DNA of 8,312 bases from an uncultured Gemmatimonadota bacterium (GTDB lineage: Bacteria > Gemmatimonadota > Gemmatimonadetes > Longimicrobiales > Gaopeijiaceae). Positions 1 through 5,333 of the stretch are shown here, one piece after another; position 1 is the first letter of the stretch, and each line of letters begins with the position of its first letter. The translations under genes were made by a program, and so were the position numbers. The stretch is taken from contig CALHIO010000024.1 of assembly GCA_938030915.1 (NCBI GenBank), positions 1-8,312 on the forward strand, written 5' to 3'. The notes under the pieces are model-generated. The model was not told where the DNA came from. It saw nothing but the letters and a program-made list of their open reading frames with translations, and did not search any database.

Positions 1-18
1 AACGAGGATCGGTGGGTC

Positions 19-1215
19 ATGACCCGTCACGCGAAACTCTCTGCGCTCTGCGCGGCAGCGATCATCGGTCTCGCACCGCCCAGCCTCTGGGCCCAGCAGG
101 CGGCCCGTACGGGGCTCGAATTCGGCGGCGTCCCCGCGATCAACTTCGACTCGGACGAAGGCTTCGGGTACGGCGTCATCACCGAGTTCTACCAATACGG
201 CGACGGGTCCCGGCCACCCTACGCGTGGACCCTGCAGCCGCGCGTCTTTCTCACGACCGAGGGTCGCCGCGACGTGACGGTGTTCTTCGACGCGCCCGAC
301 CTCTTCGGCGGGGCGTGGCGTCTCACGGCATTCGGGGGCACGGAGAAACAGATCGCTACGCCGTACTACGGCCTCGGGAACGACTCGCAATACGACGAAA
401 GCCTGGACGCCGATGACGGGCCGAACCCTTACTTCTTTCGTTACGGTCGAACGAGAGACGGAGTGACGGCCAAGCTCCAGAGGCGGCTCTCCTCGGCCCC
501 GATGCGCCTCCTCTTCGGCGCCGGTGTACAGCAGACGCGCATACTGCCTGTGCCGGAAGGCGAGGGGACGACGGTCTACGCACAGGAAGTCTCTCCGGAT
601 GCGTCTTCCACGTGGACCAATTTCCTCCAGGCCGGACTCGTCTACGACACCCGGGATCGCGAGACGGGGCCGACCCGAGGCGCATGGGCCGAGCTACTCG
701 TTCAACGGTCGGACGACGCACTCGGTGCCGATCACGACTTCACTCGGATCACCGCGGCAGGACGTCACTACCTTTCGCTCTCCGAGCGCCTCGTCCTGGC
801 GCAACGGATCATCATCCAGCACGCGAGCTCAGGGATTCCCGAGCACGAACTCTCCTGGATCCAGTCCTCGTTCAAGGACCAGGAGGGCCTCGGCGGCGCC
901 AAGAGTCTGCGAGGTGTGCAAAGAAACAGGTACGCCGGTCGCGGGATGGCGCTGTGGAACGCCGAGCTGCGCTGGCGCGCTGCACGCTTCGGCCTGCTGG
1001 GCAGGAATTTCACGGCAGTCCTCAGCGGCTTCGTCGACCAGGGTCGTGTGTGGCGCGACGGCGTGGAGCTGAGCGAGATCGCGAGCGATCTGCACCGCGG
1101 GTTCGGAGGAGGCCTGCGAGTCGCGATGGGGGAGAACTTCGTCGTGGCCTTCGATGCGGGCACATCAGCGGAGACCACCGCGCCGATCTACATCGGTCTC
1201 GGGTACCTGTACTGA
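19..1215 (+). CDS. Omp85-superfamily outer-membrane beta-barrel protein (BamA/TamA-like barrel, no POTRA domain)
   Basis: Predicted 398-residue outer-membrane barrel. Residues 1-25 look like a Sec signal peptide (basic MTRHAK, hydrophobic core, probable cut after LWA). The rest alternates short amphipathic strands and turns. Omp85 marks are the strand motif YDTRD (209-213) followed by a Pro/Gly turn, the LRG motif (297-299) in SLRGVQRNRYAGRG where the loop-6 VRGF/Y motif normally sits, NAELRW (314-319), FVDQGRVW (338-345), and a terminal strand ending in aromatic Tyr. BamA and TamA carry N-terminal POTRA domains; here the barrel begins almost directly after the signal peptide, so there is no room for one. 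Such short members are usually annotated only as BamA/TamA family or surface antigen, with unknown substrate. The ATG has a modest GGTGG/GAGG ribosome-binding region. The gene is convergent with the ompA-like gene. The family call is firm; a role in protein or lipid export is inference. Confidence 0.85.
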   Translation: MTRHAKLSALCAAAIIGLAPPSLWAQQAARTGLEFGGVPAINFDSDEGFGYGVITEFYQYGDGSRPPYAWTLQPRVFLTTEGRRDVTVFFDAPDLFGGAWRLTAFGGTEKQIATPYYGLGNDSQYDESLDADDGPNPYFFRYGRTRDGVTAKLQRRLSSAPMRLLFGAGVQQTRILPVPEGEGTTVYAQEVSPDASSTWTNFLQAGLVYDTRDRETGPTRGAWAELLVQRSDDALGADHDFTRITAAGRHYLSLSERLVLAQRIIIQHASSGIPEHELSWIQSSFKDQEGLGGAKSLRGVQRNRYAGRGMALWNAELRWRAARFGLLGRNFTAVLSGFVDQGRVWRDGVELSEIASDLHRGFGGGLRVAMGENFVVAFDAGTSAETTAPIYIGLGYLY

Positions 1216-1220
1216 CGGGC

Positions 1221-1259
1221 GAAAAGAAGAGGGCCGCCGGGCGAACCCGACGACCCTCT
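1221..1259 (-). terminator. Rho-independent terminator of the ompA-like gene
   Basis: Arms 1228-1241 and 1246-1259 form a 14-bp stem closed by a four-base loop (1242-1245). Read on the minus strand, all 14 positions pair, two of them as G-U wobbles; the loop is UUCG and the stem is followed by UCUUUUC (1227 to 1221). Read on the plus strand, the two wobbles become C-A mismatches and no U tract follows, so the element is built for the minus-strand transcript coming out of the OmpA-domain gene. It lies just past the stop of the convergent Omp85 gene and might also weakly stop that transcript. Confidence 0.8.
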
Positions 1260-1300
1260 CACTGACCTACCGGTCGAGCCGATTCGACGTTTCCGCGAGA

Positions 1301-1984
1301 TCAGCCTTCCGTCGACGGATCCTCGTCGGTCGCCATCATGGGCGGCTCGCCATCATGGTCGATCACGAGGACGACACGGCGGTTCTCCCAACCTGCCACA
1401 CCCGGCCCCCAGCCGTCGGAGACGAGGCGACGCGTGTCCTCACCGTAGCTGACGGCCTTCACCCGATCCTCGGTCATCGCCGTGTGTTCAACCAGATACG
1501 CCGCAACCGCATGGGCGCGCTGCTCACCCAACCAGAGATTGTACGCCTCGTCGCCTGCGGGATCTGTGAAGCCTTCTACGGTGATCCGAGCGTCGGGGTA
1601 GTATTTCTGCGCGACGGAACCGAAGCGGGCGAGGACCTCTTCGTCCTCAGCCTCGACCGTGGCGTCGTCGAAGCCGAAGTAGACCGGCACGTTGAAGCGA
1701 AGTTCGTCCTCGAGACGGGCGATCGAGACTTCGAAGTCGCGCTCCATCTGCTGCAGGTCCTGTTCGAGAGCCGCGAAGCGGCGATCCATGTCGGCGAACC
1801 GACCATCCATGTCGGACCGGACGGCGTTGTCGCCGGCCGCCATCTCGTCCTGCATCTCGGCGCGAAGAGCAGCGAGGCCGGCGTCCATGTCCTCGGGGCT
1901 GACCGTCTTGCACGCCCCGGCCGAGCCGACGACGGCGAGCGCGGCGAGCAGACCGAGCTTCGAGTTGAGTTTGAGCGTGCCCAT
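1301..1984 (-). CDS. OmpA/Pal-type peptidoglycan-binding lipoprotein
   Basis: Predicted 227-residue envelope lipoprotein that would tether the outer membrane to peptidoglycan. Residues 1-24 are a hydrophobic signal ending in GSAGAC; Cys25 is the likely lipidated residue, although Ala at -3 is less usual than Leu. Residues 30-95 are charged, with a heptad-like pattern and a repeated DMDGRF/DMDRRF unit (59-70), probably a coiled-coil spacer. The OmpA C-terminal domain spans about 98-210: YFGFDD (102-107), GFTDPAG (138-144) with the diaminopimelate-binding Asp141, YN..L, Arg156 in the QRAHAVAAYL helix, and NRRV (201-204). An acidic tail follows. The ATG has a strong AGAAGGGAG ribosome-binding site. 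A terminator follows the gene, and a sigma54-like element lies upstream. Pal or a second OmpA-like lipoprotein are both possible; no tol genes are nearby, so I give no symbol. Confidence 0.9.
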   Translation of the reverse strand: MGTLKLNSKLGLLAALAVVGSAGACKTVSPEDMDAGLAALRAEMQDEMAAGDNAVRSDMDGRFADMDRRFAALEQDLQQMERDFEVSIARLEDELRFNVPVYFGFDDATVEAEDEEVLARFGSVAQKYYPDARITVEGFTDPAGDEAYNLWLGEQRAHAVAAYLVEHTAMTEDRVKAVSYGEDTRRLVSDGWGPGVAGWENRRVVLVIDHDGEPPMMATDEDPSTEG

Positions 1985-2058
1985 GATGAGCTCCCTTCTG
2001 TTGGTGCTGGCGATTCAGGGTGGGGGACGCAGGGCTCCCCCGGTCGAATCACGAACGT

Positions 2059-2074
2059 TGCAGGAAGGGTGCCA
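2059..2074 (-). promoter_or_regulatory. Candidate sigma54 (-24/-12) promoter for the ompA-like gene
   Basis: The minus strand reads TGGCAC, then CCTTCC, then TGCA. The GG and GC dinucleotides are separated by exactly 10 bases, as required for RpoN promoters (consensus TGGCACG-N4-TTGCW). Ten of the twelve defined positions match; the mismatches are C for G after TGGCAC and C for the first T of TTGC. Transcription would start near 2049, about 65 bases before the ompA-like ATG. No enhancer site was identified and rpoN is not in the window, so this rests on the motif alone. Confidence 0.35.
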
Positions 2075-2092
2075 CAAACGGAGAAGCGCTCG

Positions 2093-2115
2093 AATCCCCT
2101 GTACTGCAGAGGACT
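2093..2115 (-). other. Hairpin just downstream of speA (weak terminator or 3'-end stabiliser)
   Basis: Nine bases after the speA stop codon begins, the minus strand can fold a 9-bp stem (2107-2115 with 2093-2101, including two G-U pairs) around a five-base loop (2102-2106). No U tract follows, so it is not a standard intrinsic terminator. It may protect the speA 3' end or act with Rho. Confidence 0.3.
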
Positions 2116-2123
2116 TCGGCGGG

Positions 2124-4166
2124 CTATTCCAGGTACGTGTACCCCTGGAGCCCTTCGTCCAGGAAGCGACGCAGGCTCGCGCCCTCCGACGGCGTAATGC
2201 GGTCGGCCTCGATCGCCGCCTCCACATCGTGGCGCAGATGACGCCGCATCTGCTCGGGCTCGAACTGCACGTAGCTGAGCACGTCGCGAACCGTTTCACC
2301 CTCGACGACGGTCTCGATGCGCCATCGGCCGTTGGATCCGCGTCGGACATGCACGGCGTTGGTGTCGCCCAGGAGGTTGTGCAGATCGCCGAGCGTTTCC
2401 TGGTAGGCGCCGGTCAGGAAGATTCCCAGATAATAGGGCTCCCGGTCGCCGGAATCCGTACCGGGAGGCGGCACGTCGTGGAGTTCGAGCGTCGTCTTGT
2501 GCCCGCCCTCTCCGGGAAACCGGTCGACACGCCCGTCGGAGTCGCACGTGATATCGGCGAGAATGCCCCGGCGCATCGGCTCCTCATCGAGCCGGTGGAT
2601 GGGCATGATCGGGAAAACCTGGTCGATACCCCATGAGTCCAGGAGCGACTGGAAGACGCTCACGTTCACGAAGTACAGGTCGGCAAGCCGGTCAGGCAGG
2701 TGACTGAGCGACTCAGGAAGATCATCGCCGTACGTTTCGAGGGCAGCGCTGCCGACAGCCCAGAAGAGCTCCTCGCACGCCGCCCGGGTGCGAAGATCCA
2801 TGTATCCGAGGTTGAACAGATGGATCGCCTCGGAGAGCGCATGCTCGGCATCCGCATAGACCTCCAGCATCTCGTCCTCCCCCACGTGCCGACGCTCGTA
2901 CGCCTCATGAACGTCGAGCAGCGGCTGCGGCGGTTCATCGACCCCGAGCGCCCGACGTACGAGATCGTGATCGGGCTCGACGCGAAACGTCCTCGAACCG
3001 ATCACGTCGGTGATCAGGACGCTCGAGTGCGCAACCAGTGCACGGCCCGACTCCGTCATGATGGTCGGGTGGTCGACACCTGCCTCGTCACACACGGACT
3101 TGATCCGATGGACCACGTCCGACGCATACTGATCGAGCGTGTAGTTGACGGACGAGTCCGTCGCCGACTGGGATCCGTCGTAGTCGACCCCGAGACCCCC
3201 ACCCAGATCGAGGATCTCGATCGGCGCACCCGCCCGGACCAGCTCCACATAGAGATGCGCCAGTTCACTCACCGTGTACTTCACGGCACGAATGTCGAAG
3301 ATCTGGGATCCGACGTGGCAGTGCAGCATTCGGAACCCGTCGAGCAGGTCGACCTCCTCCAGGTACTCCACCGCGTGGAGAATCTCCCCGACCGTGAGTC
3401 CGAACTTGCCACGGATTCCAGAGGAGCCTGCCCAGCGCCCGATCCCGGGAGCGGCGAGCTTCGCCCGGACCCCGAACCCGGGCCGCACATCGTGCGCGAG
3501 GGCGGCGTCCCGGATCAGCCGAAGTTCATGGGCCTGCTCCACGACCGGGAGCATGTTGCGCCCCATCTTCGCGGCCAGCACCACGGTTTCGATGTACTCG
3601 GCGTCCTTGAAGCCATTGCAGACCAGCGGCATCTCATCGAAGCCACGCGTCAGAGCCAGGCCGGCGATGAGCTCGGGTTTCGAACCGACCTCCAGTCCGA
3701 AGCCGAGCTCGGCACCGAAGTCGCGCACCGCCTCGCAGACGTGTCGCTCCTGATTGACCTTGATCGGGTAGACGCACGAGTAGCCCGCCTGGTAATCCAG
3801 CGCTGCGATCGCGTCGTCGAAGGCTCGCCGCAGGTCCTGCATCCGGTGCTGAAGGACACCGGGTAACCGCACGATCACGGGCGTACCGATCTCCCGACTC
3901 GCCAACCCGAGCGCGACGTCGTACAGGTCGATTCCCGCCTCCGGAATCGCGTCAGGATACGCCATCAGCGTTCCTCGATCCGAGACTCCGAAGTATCCAC
4001 TGCCCCAGTTCTCGACACCGTACAACTCTGCGGCATCGAGCGGAGTCCACACCTGACGTGCAGACGTGCTGATCGGGTCAGACGAGTCCCGGGTCGTGGA
4101 GGTAGCGGTCTGAGGGTTCATCGACATGTGGGTTGAAGGCGGACGAATATCGTCCTGACCAGCCAC
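2124..4166 (-). CDS. speA: Biosynthetic arginine decarboxylase (PLP-dependent)
   Basis: Converts L-arginine to agmatine and CO2, the first step of the agmatine route to putrescine and spermidine. The reading frame gives 680 residues and covers the family's full length. The alanine-racemase-like barrel carries the PLP lysine Lys136 in YPIKVNQ, then EVGSKPEL (159-166), CNGFKD (183-188), HCHVGSQ (282-288), GGGLGVDY (322-329, cofactor phosphate loop) and ESGRA (372-376). The C-terminal domain has DITCDSDG (538-545) with catalytic Cys541, and the protein ends in GYTYLE as in Escherichia coli SpeA. The identification is secure. The start is not: the GTG at 4166 has GGAG only one base upstream, and ATGs at 4127 and 4121 lack a clear ribosome-binding site. 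Residues 1-38 are low-complexity and outside the conserved region. The aldolase-like gene lies 56 bases upstream on the same strand with no terminator between, so an operon is possible. No agmatinase or agmatine deiminase gene is present. Confidence 0.96.
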   Translation of the reverse strand: MAGQDDIRPPSTHMSMNPQTATSTTRDSSDPISTSARQVWTPLDAAELYGVENWGSGYFGVSDRGTLMAYPDAIPEAGIDLYDVALGLASREIGTPVIVRLPGVLQHRMQDLRRAFDDAIAALDYQAGYSCVYPIKVNQERHVCEAVRDFGAELGFGLEVGSKPELIAGLALTRGFDEMPLVCNGFKDAEYIETVVLAAKMGRNMLPVVEQAHELRLIRDAALAHDVRPGFGVRAKLAAPGIGRWAGSSGIRGKFGLTVGEILHAVEYLEEVDLLDGFRMLHCHVGSQIFDIRAVKYTVSELAHLYVELVRAGAPIEILDLGGGLGVDYDGSQSATDSSVNYTLDQYASDVVHRIKSVCDEAGVDHPTIMTESGRALVAHSSVLITDVIGSRTFRVEPDHDLVRRALGVDEPPQPLLDVHEAYERRHVGEDEMLEVYADAEHALSEAIHLFNLGYMDLRTRAACEELFWAVGSAALETYGDDLPESLSHLPDRLADLYFVNVSVFQSLLDSWGIDQVFPIMPIHRLDEEPMRRGILADITCDSDGRVDRFPGEGGHKTTLELHDVPPPGTDSGDREPYYLGIFLTGAYQETLGDLHNLLGDTNAVHVRRGSNGRWRIETVVEGETVRDVLSYVQFEPEQMRRHLRHDVEAAIEADRITPSEGASLRRFLDEGLQGYTYLE
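4141..4155. promoter_or_regulatory. 15-base palindrome at the speA start region (candidate operator)
   Basis: GGACGA-ATA-TCGTCC has perfect 6-base arms about a three-base centre. It overlaps a weak minus-strand promoter-like pair: TTCCGG (4170-4175), an 18-base gap, then GATATT (4146-4151). It lies inside the coding frame if the GTG at 4166 is used, but 14-20 bases before the ATGs at 4127 and 4121. If speA begins at one of those ATGs, this would be an operator over the -10 box. No regulator is recognised for the site. Confidence 0.25.
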
Positions 4167-4222
4167 ACTCCGGAAGGGCCCTGATCAGCCGTATCGTGGG
4201 CGGGGAACGTGCGCTCGAGTGG

Positions 4223-5221
4223 TCAGCGACCCGCCAGCTGACGACCCATCTCGACGGTCTCGAAGCCACGTTCGCCCCAGCCCATCACGAAGACACTGAA
4301 CCCCTGCTCCATCCGCATCTCGATATCGCTCGCATTCGCAGGATATCCGCACGGAATATCGAACTCCTTGCATGCGGCGAGGACGGTCTGAATCGCGTTT
4401 TCCCAGCCCTCCTCGTCGAGCACACGCTGACCGTCGTCACCGACGGTGGAGAAGAGCCGACGCAGCGTCCCGGCTCCGGGCCAGAGGACGCCAACCCCGG
4501 GTACCGCGGCAATCTCCCGAACATTCGCCAGGCCCTCGTGGCTTTCCACGATGACCCAGCTGATCAGCTCGCCGTCCGGATCGAGTGGCCAGAGGTCCGC
4601 GCCGTCGCGGTACTCGTCGTCGCTCACCCCCCAGTACGACGGCGCCGACCCCACGCCCTCCGGTCGCGTGCCGCCGTGTTCGGCATAGCGCATCGCTTCG
4701 AGCCCCCATCGGACCTCCTCGGCGCTCTCGACCTCCACGAACATGATGCCGCTTGCTCCGGCGTCGAGCTGCATTCCGACCTCACGAATCGCCTGCTCCC
4801 GGCTCTCGATCTTGGCCATCTTCACGACGAATGGATGGGTCGATGCACGGGCACCCGCGGCCAGCATGGCATCGCGAAAATCCATGAAGGCCGGCAATCC
4901 CCGCTCGACCCCTCCCTCCATGCTTCCGTCGAAGACGTAGTCGCTCATTCCGTAGGCCAACGTCTCGGCGGCTCGCTCATCCGGTGTCTTGGTGGGAGGA
5001 GGAGGCGCTCCAGGACGACCCTGACCCCCGGGGCTCGGCGCGTAGAGACCGAAGAGCGACTGATCGGTCTCGTGCAGAGTGATGAGTGGATTGAGGTGCG
5101 TCGTCGCCGTCATCTCCGGCGAGGACGAGCCCACCGCCTGGCTGGAGTCCGATTCGCCACCGCAGGCGGCGATCAGCGTGCACAGGGCGAGGGGGAGAGC
5201 ACTACCGATCCGTCGGGTCAT
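4223..5221 (-). CDS. HpcH/HpaI aldolase-like lipoprotein, catalytic residues apparently altered
   Basis: 332 residues with a lipoprotein signal: MTRR, hydrophobic core, lipobox IAAC, lipidated Cys20. A Ser/Pro/Gly-rich linker (about 21-80) follows, then a phosphoenolpyruvate-mutase-like TIM barrel of the HpcH/HpaI family. Family landmarks are NPL (44-46), FGLYAPS (57-63), DYVFDGSMEG (94-103), QLDAGASGIMF (151-161) with VESAEEVR (164-171), IVESHEGLANVREIAAVPG (224-242), GIP-like DIPCGYPA (288-295) and a closing FVMGWGERG segment. Cytoplasmic members are class II aldolases that cleave 2-keto-3-deoxy or 4-hydroxy-2-oxo acids using a metal held by Glu and Asp plus catalytic His and Arg. Glu226 is kept. 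By my manual alignment, the His is Gly (after Glu102), the Arg is Lys (near 134) and the metal Asp of GPADLS is Thr252 in WPGAGTL. The ATG has AGGA four bases upstream. A sigma70-like promoter precedes the gene and speA follows. The family is fairly sure; the activity is unknown. Confidence 0.8.
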   Translation of the reverse strand: MTRRIGSALPLALCTLIAACGGESDSSQAVGSSSPEMTATTHLNPLITLHETDQSLFGLYAPSPGGQGRPGAPPPPTKTPDERAAETLAYGMSDYVFDGSMEGGVERGLPAFMDFRDAMLAAGARASTHPFVVKMAKIESREQAIREVGMQLDAGASGIMFVEVESAEEVRWGLEAMRYAEHGGTRPEGVGSAPSYWGVSDDEYRDGADLWPLDPDGELISWVIVESHEGLANVREIAAVPGVGVLWPGAGTLRRLFSTVGDDGQRVLDEEGWENAIQTVLAACKEFDIPCGYPANASDIEMRMEQGFSVFVMGWGERGFETVEMGRQLAGR

Positions 5222-5253
5222 GATGTCCTGCCTTCATCCGGGAGTGGCGAGCG

Positions 5254-5282
5254 ATCCTAGATCCAGTCCCCGAAGCCGGCAA
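5254..5282 (-). promoter_or_regulatory. Candidate sigma70-type promoter for the aldolase-like gene (and perhaps speA)
   Basis: The minus strand has TTGCCG (5277-5282), exactly 17 bases of spacer, then TAGGAT (5254-5259). Each hexamer matches four of six consensus bases. The predicted start, near 5247, gives a leader of about 26 bases before the ATG at 5221, which carries its own AGGA site. The 112-base gap between the aconitase stop and this ATG has no clear terminator, so some read-through from the aconitase gene is also possible. Confidence 0.4.
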
Positions 5283-5333
5283 GACATGGACGTCCCCCTC
5301 GGCAAGAGACCCATCCATCAGCCTTCGACCTCA

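Noticed and set aside
1783..1819. Repeated ATCCATGTCGG on the plus strand
   Set aside because: This is the coding repeat DMDGRF/DMDRRF in the coiled-coil part of the ompA-like protein, not a separate DNA element.
2022..2041. GGGGGA/TCCCCC inverted repeat in the ompA-like leader
   Set aside because: A six-base G/C run with an eight-base loop and no U tract; easily due to chance in GC-rich DNA, though it could lie in the leader RNA.
1154..2197. A 347-codon plus-strand open frame crossing the end of the Omp85 gene and the ompA-like gene
   Set aside because: It overlaps a terminator and two well-supported genes and has no recognisable protein features.
2700..3866. A 388-codon plus-strand open frame opposite speA
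   Set aside because: Shadow of the speA codon pattern: low-complexity Arg/Asp-rich translation, no domain, no ribosome-binding site of note.
4181..4188. CTGATCAG perfect 8-base palindrome upstream of speA
   Set aside because: Too short to call as an operator by itself; mentioned only as part of the near-repeat around the speA start.
4133..5260. A 375-codon plus-strand open frame opposite the aldolase-like gene
   Set aside because: Antisense shadow; the minus strand has a signal peptide, lipobox and family motifs, this frame has none.
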